64,000 bases of DNA from Anthracocystis setariae (taxonomy: Eukaryota > Basidiomycota > Ustilaginomycetes > Ustilaginales > Ustilaginaceae). The DNA lies in NCBI GenBank assembly GCA_928724745.1, contig CAKMXJ010000001.1:310001-374000 (forward strand), written 5' to 3'. This document shows positions 9,888 through 19,861 of this stretch, one piece after another. Both the position numbers and the translations under genes were made by a program. The notes under the pieces were generated by a model, which did no database searches, had not been told where the DNA came from, and saw only the letters and a list, made by a program, of their open reading frames with translations. Position 1 is the first letter of the stretch; each line of letters begins with the position of its first letter.

Positions 9888-11327
9888 CTACTTGTCGGAA
9901 GATTTATCGTCGTCGCTTTCGGCGGCGTCGGTGGGTTGTTTGTCATGAGTCAAGGCGTAGGGTTGAACGTCCTCCTCGTTGACGGGGTACATGTTCTTCC
10001 TCTTCTGGTCTCTCCTTTCGAGGTATACGATGCCGAGGGCTACGGCGGTGGCAAAGACGCTGAGCGGGTACATGCTGATCCAACCGTTTCTGTACTTGGG
10101 TGCCTGTGTTACTGGCCAAAGCACCAACTGCCACCAACTGTTGACGATGTTGCTAAACACGTTCATTCCAGCCAACACCATGGCTCTCTCCTGTTCATCT
10201 TCGGCGCAGACGATGTTGGCCCATGCAAAGTTGGTAGCCTGACCCATGTAACCCATGCCCTGAATGGCGAAAGCGAAAAACTTGGCGCCGTACGGGATGT
10301 TCCACACCAAAAGCATGGTGGATGAAATGGAAATCACCACGCCCATCAGTGGGTTGACCCAGAAGCGCGAGCCCACATAATCGGTAGAGTACGCCGCCAC
10401 CAGCGTCGAGAAGATGGCAACCGAGATGAGCGAGAGTGGGTAGTAGTTGATCTTAGCCTTGTTGAATTCCATCGACTTGAACCACATTCCCATGGTGCTG
10501 TTGATACCGGCACTTTCGAGCATCGATCCGAAGCCGAAAAGCATGCCGAACATGTAGATGTGCCACCTACCAAACACTCTCTTGACCAGATCCCACGACA
10601 TTTTGGTGGGTTTGTGTTCGGGCAATCTGGACACCGCCAATTGCCTCTCCTCTTCGCTAAGGAACCAAGCCTTGGTCTTTCGCGGTGTGTCAGGGAACAG
10701 GAGGAAACCAAACACGGCGATAGGTAGAGCCAGGCAGAAATCGATGATGAAAAGCCACTGGTAACTCTTGAGTCCCAAGTGTCCGTTCATGGTCTGCGAG
10801 ATTCTGCCCTGCATGATACCGGACCAGAGACTTCCCATCTGAGCAAAGGTGGAAAAGATTCCACTCCTCTTTCCGAGTTCGGACTCCTTGTACCACGAAC
10901 CGAGAATCCAGTGACAACCGGTGAAGGTGGAGCTTTCGAAGAGGGCTTGCAAGAAGCGAATGGCCATGACTTGGTGAGGGGTCTTGCAGGCTGCAAGGCA
11001 GGCAGAGAGGATGCCCCACATGGCTCCACAGAATGGAAGCCACAGACGAGGCGGAAAAACCTGGAGGATGAGGTTGTTGGGCCAAAGGCCGACAATGTAG
11101 CCGGCAGTGAAGACCGAGTTGACCTGGTTGAATTGGTTGCCCTTAAAGTGGAGATCTTCCTTCATTCCGGTCAAGTAGGCGTTGGAAAAGTTGGCTCGAT
11201 TGAGATAGTTGGAGAGATAGACCAAGCAACAGAACGTCATGACGACTAGATCGATTTTGAGAACGAGCCGACGTTCGAGCTTGGTAGAGGGGCTCTCGCC
11301 CAGGAAAAAGGTACGAATCTTGCCCAT
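9888..11327 (-). CDS. MFS permease, anion:cation symporter (Dal5/Fen2/Liz1-like)
   Basis: This 479-residue transporter of the major facilitator superfamily has about 12 predicted helices. Signature segments of the ACS (allantoate/pantothenate/vitamin H) family are visible: SNYLNRANFSNAYLTGM in the first loop, RFLQALFESSTFTGCHWILGSWY in helix 4-5, FPDTPRKTKAWFLSEEER in the central loop, and SNIVNSWWQLVLWPVTQAP near the end. Substrate cannot be read from sequence; pantothenate, biotin or allantoate-type anions are the family's usual cargo. The ATG at 11327 is preceded on the transcript side by a CTG repeat (see 11335-11358). The C-terminus is hydrophilic and cytosolic, rich in Asp and Lys. Confidence 0.88.
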   Translation of the reverse strand: MGKIRTFFLGESPSTKLERRLVLKIDLVVMTFCCLVYLSNYLNRANFSNAYLTGMKEDLHFKGNQFNQVNSVFTAGYIVGLWPNNLILQVFPPRLWLPFCGAMWGILSACLAACKTPHQVMAIRFLQALFESSTFTGCHWILGSWYKESELGKRSGIFSTFAQMGSLWSGIMQGRISQTMNGHLGLKSYQWLFIIDFCLALPIAVFGFLLFPDTPRKTKAWFLSEEERQLAVSRLPEHKPTKMSWDLVKRVFGRWHIYMFGMLFGFGSMLESAGINSTMGMWFKSMEFNKAKINYYPLSLISVAIFSTLVAAYSTDYVGSRFWVNPLMGVVISISSTMLLVWNIPYGAKFFAFAIQGMGYMGQATNFAWANIVCAEDEQERAMVLAGMNVFSNIVNSWWQLVLWPVTQAPKYRNGWISMYPLSVFATAVALGIVYLERRDQKRKNMYPVNEEDVQPYALTHDKQPTDAAESDDDKSSDK

Positions 11328-11334
11328 AATGGCG

Positions 11335-11358
11335 CAGCAGCAGCAGCAGCAGCAGCAG
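11335..11358. repeat. (CAG)8 microsatellite in MFS leader
   Basis: Eight uninterrupted CAG units on the plus strand, read as (CTG)8 in the presumed 5' leader of the MFS permease, end seven bases before its ATG. Confidence 0.9.
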
Positions 11359-11760
11359 CAATGTGGGTGATGAGTGTGGATGCGGAGGTAGCTGAGGCAA
11401 CGAGAGGAGTTGGTTTGGGGAGAGGTGCTGATCGCAAGACTATGGCGACGATCGCAGAGCCAGGGTTGGCGAGGTTATGAGCGGCACTAGATTATCGATA
11501 TTCGGACGGACGATGCAATCGAAAATGAAGGTGCAGGGCGCTTGGAGTCGGTGGCAACGACCGAAGGGAAAGCACCGGTGCGCTGATAATGAAGGAGAAC
11601 AGGGGCAAGGGATGAGGTGGACAACGAAACAAGGGGAGTGGACAGGTGGGGGAGATGGTGGAAGAGCAGTAGATATAGATTTTGCAGGCTAGCTGGAAGG
11701 AGCGTTTCGAGAGTCAAGTTGATCGCAAGGGTGGGTTGCCACTAGGCCTGCATTGTGCAA

Positions 11761-11772
11761 TACTGTACAGTA
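11761..11772. repeat. 12-bp perfect palindrome TACTGTACAGTA
   Basis: The sequence TACTGTACAGTA is its own reverse complement. It contains both orientations of an octamer (GTACAGTA/TACTGTAC) that recurs in other intergenic stretches of the window (see findings). Confidence 0.9.
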
Positions 11773-14700
11773 CCGTACATGCAAGCCGTTCGAGGCGCCT
11801 CGTGGTGTTGCAGAGGCGTGGGCGCGATTGCCTTGTCAACAGGAAACAACCGAGCATGCAACCAGCTTGTGATGTGCGTGGCAAGTGGGTAAAGGAGCAG
11901 ACGAGTTGGCCACGAGGTGCACGAAGGGTACGTCTGAGTTGATAGGAGATAGGACCAATCCCAAGTGACCAAGATATTTGCGGGGTAAAGCAATGCTTCA
12001 GCCAATAGAGCGGCGCTACCGCCGTACAGAAGATACCGTAGCCAACGAGTCACAGAGAGCGCAAGAGGGGGGGACGAGCAGCTGTGATTGTCGGCACGGG
12101 GGGGAGCGGGGCAAGCGAAGATGAAGCGAAGCGCTGGGCGAGCAGAGAGACAGAGAAATGGATTATCATCCGCGGGTCGTCGGGAAGACCCTAAATTTCC
12201 CATGACAGCAGATGAAAAAAATAAAAAAAACCTTCCCCAAAAACGACTGGTGCAAAGCCACAGAACAGTTGGCCGATGAAAATCCCGCCCACGATAGGGT
12301 ACCACAATCAAGACTTTAACCGAACACCTTGAGGCGATACCGACATCTGATTTGGATCCAGATGGCCCAAGCTTGAGGCTTGTACTGTATGTGTCATGTG
12401 GTCATTTCCATTCTTGCTGGATCGTATCTTGATGCTGACCGACGCTATCTGAACAAGAGACTTGCGAATCGAATCGTATCTAGAAACGCACTTGAGGGGG
12501 CCAAGGGGACGCAAGATGAGTTGGCACGCTTGCGGTGGCCCATCGGCGAGGTTGGCCGGTAACGAGGAGAACGCCACCAGAGCTCACCTTCGGAATTAGG
12601 TTAAGCGCACTTGATTAGGTTCACAAGCCTCAGCAAGTCGCCACTGCGGAATCGCGGGAAAAGAGAAAGAGCCGAAAGGTCACATTTCCGACAAACCATT
12701 ATTCACATTTCGTTTCCAAATCGACCAGCCTTCACCGTCTCGTCAACCTCAGTTGGATCTGATTTGTCGCTCTCGGAAGCAATCTCAACCTTGACAAACT
12801 TTGGTGTTGAAAACAGATTTCCTCCTCCAGATAAGATAAGTAGGGTTGAGTGTGCTAGATACGAAAGATAGCCGATTCGACCATACCGCCAAACGTCGTT
12901 CTGCTCATGTACCCAAACGGACTTAGGCCAATCTCGCTCCTCCTTGCCAGGCGCGATTGCTCACAATTCCGCATCGGCACCACAGGTGATCCTTAGCTGC
13001 CTGCAAAATACCCACTACTACTGGATCTGCTCGTCTTGCAACTCGGCATATTATAAATCCGAATATCACGCGACCTTCCGGTTCCTGGACCGACAACAGC
13101 TGGTACAGCACAAGATGGTGCTTAATCCGTCGACGCTGAGTACTCACTCACGTTGTGCAACATCATCCACTATGCCGATGGATCGAGCCATACTGTATCA
13201 TTTACCCCGCATTTCTCCTCGTTGCAATCAGCAACACGATTGATAAGCGCAAACTCCGATTTCGAGGTGAGAGTCACAAATTGTTTGCTGCGTCCGGCTC
13301 GCTTGACTCATGAATGCAGTATAGTATGAGCAAAATGCGTGCAAGCATGAGGCTAACTCTATATATCTTTCTCTCTCTCTCAATATCATGGAGGATCGGG
13401 CATCGGGAGAGCTACGGAATTTGTTGTGTTAAATTGCTGTGTTAGAGCTGCAAAAAACAAACAAATACAGCAGTAATTCTACGAATAGACACCGCGACCG
13501 GCGGCACAGCATGACGTCAATCCCGAATTCGCCACTACTAATGACCGAATCCCTGCCCGTGATGCTGAACTGAACGACCAGTTATCCCAATCTCCCTTCT
13601 GAAATGCCCTGCGATGTCCAGTTTGCACCAAATCTAACTTCCTGCAGAGCATCTGGCAGAGCAATCCAGCTTGACAATGCAACTCTGCAGCCTTACAAGG
13701 CCACAGCTAGAAGCTCAGAGTGAAGAGCGATCATGCTTTTAAGGTCCTCCGATTCCAGTAGCAGCACGGGCTTAGCGTCTTGACGCGGCTTGATATTCGA
13801 TTGACGAAAATGGCTGGCTAGACCTCTGTCTTGAGGGGTCAGAATATGGCATCAAGTATGTCTATGCAACTTTGATCGAGCCACAGAATCCGACTTGTCG
13901 GAGCGACTCATACTTCCACTCAACGCACGCACCCTATGTTTGCTCAGAAGCAAATTCTCACATCTGCGATCCTCCCGCGGAAAAGGTGGCAGATCGTTTG
14001 TGCCACCAAGAGATCGTCCATATTTCACTGTAATGTAGTGTTCGGCATTGTAATGTGAAAGGTCGAGACCCATCATCGTACTGATTGGTGAAAGCCGGGA
14101 CATCCAAGGGGCTTCAGAATTTCTTGCATTTGGCTCTGTCGGCGACTTGCCGTCACAGACGCAAATAATAGAGCTTTGGCGGGTTTGCGCTTTGTTTCAA
14201 ATCTCTTGGAAATTATTATTTAAATCATAAGTTTGCCTCGATGCCACCTGAGCGCGGCAAACGTTTCATTCAATTCGGTTCTGCCAACTCTGACGTGACC
14301 AATTCTGCAACACTGCAACGCTCGGCGTCAACATGAGTGAGAGGCAGCCTAGCTCCACCTTGCCCCAATTTTAGCAACCACAAGGTTTTCCCCTCCTCTG
14401 GGCTATGCACAATGGCGCATGAACACACACACACAGTGAGAGAGACACCGTCTCTGTCGTCCGGCCCGGCTGCTCACATGTCTAGCAGCTTGATCCGGGC
14501 TAAAGGCTAGGTTTACTCAGCCCCATTGCAAAAAAGTGACGTCCGGCGATTGACACTGCCATCTCGCCTCTTGCCCCTCAATCGCCAGTAGGGTGCAAGT
14601 GTTTGAGCGTTTTCACCGGTCAGCCTGCGACACCGGAATGCTTTCCGAATTCTTCTCACGCACAGCTTCCTGTCTGAATGCCCGAATCTATGGCTGTGTA

Positions 14701-14918
14701 GAGCAGAGCATGAGGTCTCACCCGGGGTTAACCCCTTGGGTCCATCAATGGTCGACTGATGAGGCAGCTTCAGCTCCGTCATCCTGAATCCTGTCTGCAC
14801 CTCCTCGCTCGGCTCGCTAACGGTCTGATGCATAGAGACATCTTCGATCTGCGTTCCTTCTGCGTCTCTTCTGCGCCCCTCTCAGGTCCGCACATCGAAA
14901 TCCAGGAGGGCAAAGTAG

Positions 14919-14926
14919 TATATAAA
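14919..14926 (+). promoter_or_regulatory. TATA box of ferritin-like gene
   Basis: TATATAAA lies 62 bases upstream of the ATG at 14988 and is followed by a C/A-rich leader, a common arrangement for a strongly or conditionally expressed fungal gene. Confidence 0.6.
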
Positions 14927-14987
14927 CTCTCGCAACATCTGCGTTTCCATCCACCATGCATCTCACCCAACCTCAACACTCCACAAT

Positions 14988-16352
14988 ATGCAGATCACTC
15001 CAGCATTCGTCCTTGCCTTGGCCGCCGCTTCGTACGGCTCGGCTTCTCCCGTGTACAAGCGCCAGCAGATGAGCTCTGATGGGCTGCCTACTCCTGTCGC
15101 CTCTAGCGCTGCAAGTGCTGCGACTGGCGTGGGGGGCCCCGCCAGCTCTGCTAGCTCTGCCGCATCCATGCCAACTGCTAGCATGATGCCTGCACCCGGT
15201 GCTGGAACCAACTCAACCAACCCTAACGCCACCATGCCCAACGCGCCCATGGGTGGCAACTCCACTCCCTCCAACACCACCTTCAACGACACCCAGATCC
15301 TTCAATACGCTCTCACACTCGAGCATCTCGAAGCGACGTTCTACAACCAGTCTCTTTCCAAGTTCTCCACCTCTGATTTCGAGAACGCAGGTTACAACGC
15401 TTCGGTTCGCAACCAGATCTACTCTATCGGTCGCGACGAGGCCTCGCACGTGGACCTGATCACCAAGGCTCTCGGTAGCAATGCAGTGCCCGAATGCACG
15501 TACAACTTCTCCTCGGTTACGGATGTCGAGTCGTTCCTCACCACCGCCCGTGTCCTGGAGGGCGTCGGTGTGTCGGCCTATCTTGGCGCCGCTCAGAATA
15601 TCACCAACAATACTCTGATTGAGATTGCTGGTAGCATTTTGACGGTGGAGGGTCGTCACTCGACGTACCTGATTGCTCAGACTGATGATGGTGGTAATGC
15701 GATTCCTGCGGCTTATGATACACCGCTTGATTTCAAGCAGGTGTACTCGTTGGCTGCGCCATTCATCCAGTCGTGCCCTCAAAACGCGTCGTTGCCGATC
15801 ACCGCTTTCCCCTCGCTCACGCTTGGTGGTGGTGCTTCCAATGGATCCTTCACCCCCGGTCAGCAGGTAACTGTCTCATACGACAACTCCACCTCCACCA
15901 ACTCCACCTCGTCGGGTAGCAAGTACCTCGCGATCATCCAGGGCATCACCGGACCTCAGTTCGTTCCCCTCAACAGCGGCAGCAACAACTCGTCCGTCAC
16001 GCTCCCTAGCAACCTCACCGGTGGACAGATGTACGCCGTTGTGACCAGTAGCAACACCGCTGTCACTGACGACAACACTCTGGCAGGTCCTGCAGTTGGG
16101 TTCGTAAACATCCCCCTCCCTCAAGCTCCCGAGGCAACCAACTCCTCCTCCTCCTCCACCTCGAGTTCCTCCGGCTCCACCAGCAGCAGGACGGGCAGTG
16201 CTACCGCCACGGGCACTGCCTCCGTGACAGCTCCCCCCGCTGCCGCAACCCCAACCGATTCGTCGTCTCCCATGTCCATCGGCGCCTCCCTCGCCAGCGT
16301 CGCTTCGGCTAACATCCCCACCCCTTCCCCTTCCGCTTCTGCTTCCAACTGA
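14988..16352 (+). CDS. Secreted ferritin-like domain protein (Rds1 family)
   Basis: The 454-residue protein starts with a signal peptide (MQITPAFVLALAAASYGSAS) followed by a Kex2-like KR site at about residues 24-25. An Ala/Ser/Met/Asn-rich spacer leads to a ferritin-like helical domain from about residue 98 (DTQILQYALTLEHLEATFYN), which includes RDEASHVDLI and a later VEGRHSTYL. This order matches the fungal secreted ferritin-like proteins related to stress-response protein Rds1. The rest is a beta-rich region with many N-x-S/T sites, ending in a Ser/Thr/Pro-rich tail that is likely heavily O-glycosylated. No clear GPI signal ends the chain. The biochemical function is not established for the family; a cell-wall or extracellular stress role is an inference. 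Confidence 0.85.
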   Translation: MQITPAFVLALAAASYGSASPVYKRQQMSSDGLPTPVASSAASAATGVGGPASSASSAASMPTASMMPAPGAGTNSTNPNATMPNAPMGGNSTPSNTTFNDTQILQYALTLEHLEATFYNQSLSKFSTSDFENAGYNASVRNQIYSIGRDEASHVDLITKALGSNAVPECTYNFSSVTDVESFLTTARVLEGVGVSAYLGAAQNITNNTLIEIAGSILTVEGRHSTYLIAQTDDGGNAIPAAYDTPLDFKQVYSLAAPFIQSCPQNASLPITAFPSLTLGGGASNGSFTPGQQVTVSYDNSTSTNSTSSGSKYLAIIQGITGPQFVPLNSGSNNSSVTLPSNLTGGQMYAVVTSSNTAVTDDNTLAGPAVGFVNIPLPQAPEATNSSSSSTSSSSGSTSSRTGSATATGTASVTAPPAAATPTDSSSPMSIGASLASVASANIPTPSPSASASN

Positions 16353-16458
16353 AGCCTAGCTTGATTTCCTTCTGTAACCCCCTACCGCATGGACTGATCA
16401 ATTGGAATTTTGGAATTTCATCAAACCCTTTGCATTGGAAAAGACTTTGAGATGATGG

Positions 16459-18228
16459 TTAGAATTCAAGATCTTCCACTCGAGCATTAGCGACCTTGCT
16501 TGCACTCCCTTGTCTTTGATCCCGCGTCGCTTTCTGCGGGTGTTTGTGAGTATCGAGCTCCACAGCATACTCCCTTTGCTCCTGGAGGGCATGTCCGCGT
16601 TGACGAAGCGAACTAAGCCCTTTGAATTTGGGCTTCTCCGCCCCTGCACTTGAACTCATCTGCGTAGGAGCAGCAGCAGAAGACGGAATCTGTCTTCGAG
16701 CCAAAGACTCTGCTTGTTTCGCACCACTCTCCTTCGCTGTCTTAGTTGCAGTCACCGCTGGACTACGCGTATTTGCGGCACTGCCACCCTTCTCTGATCC
16801 AGCCAGACTCTTCACCGGCTTAGTCCTCCTCTCACTCACCCCGCCCTCTACATCCAAATGCAGCGTCTCGATCACCAACCTCTTCCTCCTCACCTTGAAC
16901 GCCAAATTATTCTCCCCACCTCCTGCACCGCCCTCTGCCCCCTTGCCACTACCCGCACCGGTCCCCATCCCCCTCAACACGCTCGCTCTGATGCTCGGAT
17001 TCGTCAAGGTCCCCACCGCCGGAGTCTTGAGCACCTTGAACGCCCCTGTGTATGCAGCGAAAGCGGTCCTCAGTGCAGGCGACGTCGAAAACGTCGACAT
17101 CGAGACCGCAGCGTCCGAAGAGTGCACCACGCGGTGCGCCAGGTTGACCGGTTGCAAATGCTGAGGGTTGGGGGTGAGTAGGAAGGATGAGATCGTGATG
17201 ACGGCTATCGCCGGGATGGGTGTGGTCCCTTGCGTGGTTGGAGATGAGTCGATCAGAGATAGAGATCGAAGCAGCCGCTTCAAGCGGTCAAGGAAGCGGA
17301 CGACTTCGACATGCTTCGCTTGTCCTCTACCGACTTTCCATGCTGGACTTCCCAGAGCTCGGATCGCAACTCGCAACACTGGCGGTGTGGAGCTCGACCC
17401 CAAGGCTCGACGACACCTCTCTGCCGCCTGTTCAATGCGACTGTATGCGACTTCGTATGAATTGCCGTCTGGAAGGTTCCCGATATCGAGTGTGTCCATC
17501 TTGACTGTGTCCCTAGAATGCTGCAAAATCCTACCATCGATGCGTTTGCTCAAATCAAACGTCTGACAAAATGGCACCGGTTCCGAAGAAGGCTCGTTGA
17601 CAGTTGTGTTGAACTGCTTCATGTCGTGGTACCTCCAAGCGATTCTCATTTCTCTCTCCCTCTGTTCCGAGCTTTCTCCAACACTCTGTCCTGCTGAGCT
17701 GGAGGATTCGGCTTCGTCCTCGTCATTGACCGTGTTGAGATGATCTGATGGACCAGCTGTCTCCTCTCTCGTAGATTTGGATTTCGATGGACCGAGCTGA
17801 GAAACTAGCTGTTCGTCCAGATCGCCAGCTCGAGCCATAAGCCCATGGACTAGACCATCGACGTGTTCGCCAATAACGATGCCGTTGTGGCCAGATGCGA
17901 TCCCCTGTGCGATAGAGTAGCCCAGCAAGAGCTCGACGTACGGCTCTGCTGCGGCTCTGGCTGCATGGTCGATCTCGGCAGAAGCTGAAGGCGTGCAACT
18001 CGATGCGCCCAGTTGAGCCGCGGATTGGGCAGCCGTACCGGAGGCAGGGATGATGACGAGATTCGAGCCAGAAGATAGGCCGCCGCCGGAGAGAAGGTCG
18101 TCTAGCGCTGGGACGCCAGTGGATACGAGGGGGACGGGTGACGAGAAGCTCGACGGTTTGACGCCTGCTGGGAGTGTTGTCGGCGCAGAGGCGGACGCCG
18201 GATTGACACGACGCTTGAACGACGACAT
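16459..18228 (-). CDS. ELP4: Elongator complex subunit ELP4
   Basis: ELP4 is one of three RecA-fold subunits (ELP4-6) of Elongator, which modifies wobble uridines of tRNAs. The 589-residue product begins MSSFKRRVNP and continues with STGVPALDDLLSGGGLSSGSNLVI, the PAXNEB/ELP4 start of the RecA-like domain. Further family segments are DLSKRIDG, RVAIRALGSPAW near residue 285 and the VVHSSDAAVSMSTF region. Expanded Ser/Ala-rich stretches near residues 150-190 and after residue 470 make it longer than yeast ELP4 (456 residues). Single exon; it converges with the ferritin-like gene across 106 bases and diverges from the aldo-keto reductase. Confidence 0.9.
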   Translation of the reverse strand: MSSFKRRVNPASASAPTTLPAGVKPSSFSSPVPLVSTGVPALDDLLSGGGLSSGSNLVIIPASGTAAQSAAQLGASSCTPSASAEIDHAARAAAEPYVELLLGYSIAQGIASGHNGIVIGEHVDGLVHGLMARAGDLDEQLVSQLGPSKSKSTREETAGPSDHLNTVNDEDEAESSSSAGQSVGESSEQREREMRIAWRYHDMKQFNTTVNEPSSEPVPFCQTFDLSKRIDGRILQHSRDTVKMDTLDIGNLPDGNSYEVAYSRIEQAAERCRRALGSSSTPPVLRVAIRALGSPAWKVGRGQAKHVEVVRFLDRLKRLLRSLSLIDSSPTTQGTTPIPAIAVITISSFLLTPNPQHLQPVNLAHRVVHSSDAAVSMSTFSTSPALRTAFAAYTGAFKVLKTPAVGTLTNPSIRASVLRGMGTGAGSGKGAEGGAGGGENNLAFKVRRKRLVIETLHLDVEGGVSERRTKPVKSLAGSEKGGSAANTRSPAVTATKTAKESGAKQAESLARRQIPSSAAAPTQMSSSAGAEKPKFKGLSSLRQRGHALQEQREYAVELDTHKHPQKATRDQRQGSASKVANARVEDLEF

Positions 18229-18714
18229 CGGGTTGGGAACGAGCAGCTGTTGAAACTGCTAGGGTCAAGACCGGCGCCTATAGTGGATGAGGCGTGTGTA
18301 TTAGGAAGACTTGAGAGAGCCGCTTTTTGTATGTGAACGCCTCGTTCGGCCAAATTTGTGAGGTGGAGGAAAGTCGGATAAGTCAGCATGACACATCTCA
18401 CCTGTTAATAGGTGTCAGATCGCTACGAGTAACAGTTGCGTGTACGTGGCAACGGTGATGTATTGCCGGCATGGTTGCCGTGCGGGGAGCATGGGCCATC
18501 ATCGTCTTGTCCCACGGTGACCGCCGGCGTTGGACAGCATCGTCAGCGTCATCCTCCGCTCGGCTATCAGACCCAACACTGCAAGAGTTTACTGCCCTGC
18601 ACAGTTCCGTTCCCTGCAAAGCTATAAATCCAAGCAAACCAAACTACCAACCTGTTCCTCTTGCCTTCTCCCTACACCTTCACAGCACCTCATATCCCAC
18701 CAAAAACAGCAGCG
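18229..18714. other. Divergent promoter, ELP4 / aldo-keto reductase
   Basis: 486 bases between two start codons on opposite strands. I see no third gene; the right end is the C/A-rich leader of the reductase. Confidence 0.5.
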
Positions 18715-19746
18715 ATGACCAACGCACCCTCGCCCAAGACCAACATCAAGATCGTCTTCGGATGCATGACATTCGGCGAAGCTGGTGCTGAACAGTCGCG
18801 CGTTCACGACCTCGATGAATGTCGTACCATCGTCAACATCTTTGCCTCTCACGGCCACCACGAGCTCGACACCGCGCGCATGTACGGCGTCGGCTCTTCG
18901 GAAGAGTACCTTGGAAAACTTGGCTACGCCTCACCTTCGGACTCGCACCACTTCCAGATCGCGACCAAGTGCTTCCCCTCTGCTCGCAAGCCGGATTTCC
19001 CAGCCAAGGCCAAATATACTCTTGCTGCCGCTGACATCCACCGGGCGATTGAGGATAGTCTGACTGCTTTGCGTACTGACAGTTTCGACCTCTTCTACCT
19101 GCACTCTCCCGACCGCGAGGTCGCGCTCGAAGAAACCATCAAGGCTGTCAACGAAGCATACCAGCAGGGTAAATTTAAACGGTTCGGCATCAGCAACTAC
19201 CGCGCTGACGAAGTCGAATCCATCATCGCCATCTGTAACCAAAACAACTACGTCAAACCTTCAGTCTACCAAGGCCTCTACAACGTGATCACACGCACTG
19301 CCGAGACGGAACTCTTCCCCACGTTGCGAAAACACAACATCGCCTACTACGCCTACAACCCTCTCGGCGGCGGTCTCTTCACCGGAACCCACTCACTCGA
19401 CTCCACCGTCGAACAAGGCTCCCGATTCGACCCCAACCGCGCTCAAGGCCAAATGTACAGAAAACGCTACTGGAACCAAACCTACTTCTCCGCCCTCGAC
19501 AAAATCAAACCCGTAGCAAAACAACACAACTTCTCCCTCCCGGAAATCGCACTCAGATGGCTCATGCATCACTCCCACCTCAAATCCGACACCGGTGACG
19601 CCGTCATCATCGGTGCCAGCTCAACTAAACATATCCAACAAAACTTGACTGACTTCGAAAAAGGACCCCTACCCAAAGACGTCGTCACCGCCGTCGATCA
19701 AGCCTGGCAAATCGTCAAACCCAACGCCCCTCCTTACCACCACTAA
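18715..19746 (+). CDS. Aldo-keto reductase, AKR7 (aflatoxin-aldehyde reductase) type
   Basis: This 343-residue NADPH-dependent reductase of aldehydes has a cytosolic TIM barrel. The AKR catalytic tetrad is visible: Asp and Tyr in HELDTARMYG, Lys in IATKCFPSA, His in FYLHSPDREV. The AKR7 hallmarks are the opening IVFGCMTFGEAG, the RFGISNYRADEV strand, YNPLGGGLFTG, and the C-terminal cofactor-binding VIIGASSTKHIQQN. The frame is open upstream from a TTG at 18661, but the first ATG is 18715, in a good context (GCGATGACC). Probable roles are detoxification of aldehydes and dialdehydes; the substrate cannot be read from sequence. Confidence 0.92.
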   Translation: MTNAPSPKTNIKIVFGCMTFGEAGAEQSRVHDLDECRTIVNIFASHGHHELDTARMYGVGSSEEYLGKLGYASPSDSHHFQIATKCFPSARKPDFPAKAKYTLAAADIHRAIEDSLTALRTDSFDLFYLHSPDREVALEETIKAVNEAYQQGKFKRFGISNYRADEVESIIAICNQNNYVKPSVYQGLYNVITRTAETELFPTLRKHNIAYYAYNPLGGGLFTGTHSLDSTVEQGSRFDPNRAQGQMYRKRYWNQTYFSALDKIKPVAKQHNFSLPEIALRWLMHHSHLKSDTGDAVIIGASSTKHIQQNLTDFEKGPLPKDVVTAVDQAWQIVKPNAPPYHH

Positions 19747-19861
19747 CACCCCTGATCCACAATCCTGGAGACACACACGCACGGCATGACAATGTTGGCA
19801 TGTTGCAAAAAGATTCTAGTTGTGAGAGTGAAATGAGAGTGTTCGATAATCTCCCCAAGCC

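Larger units (their letters stand above)
11328..14987. other. Long intergenic region (3.7 kb)
   Basis: I find no convincing gene. ORFs here are short (at most 189 codons), lack recognisable domains and look compositional. Contents: the CTG leader repeat and promoter of the MFS gene at the left end; a 12-bp perfect palindrome at 11761-11772; a short CT microsatellite near 13370-13382; an AC microsatellite near 14423-14436; and the TATA-containing promoter of the ferritin-like gene at the right end. I found no tRNA-like cloverleaf or B-box. Lineage-specific short or noncoding genes cannot be excluded. Confidence 0.5.

Noticed and set aside
11742..12311. 189-codon open frame on the minus strand in the 11.3-15 kb gap
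   Set aside because: No domain, low-complexity Ser/Leu/Pro composition, and no homology signal that I recognise; treated as a chance frame.
13365..13383. CT-rich run as a possible pol III or regulatory site
   Set aside because: Simple microsatellite with no adjacent gene structure to support a function.
12611..14103. Several 60-100-codon frames in the gene-poor region
   Set aside because: Short, mutually overlapping on both strands, none with a domain, signal peptide or intron logic.
14513..14833. 106-codon minus-strand frame upstream of the ferritin-like gene
   Set aside because: Overlaps the presumed promoter, no recognisable motif, and composition typical of noncoding sequence.
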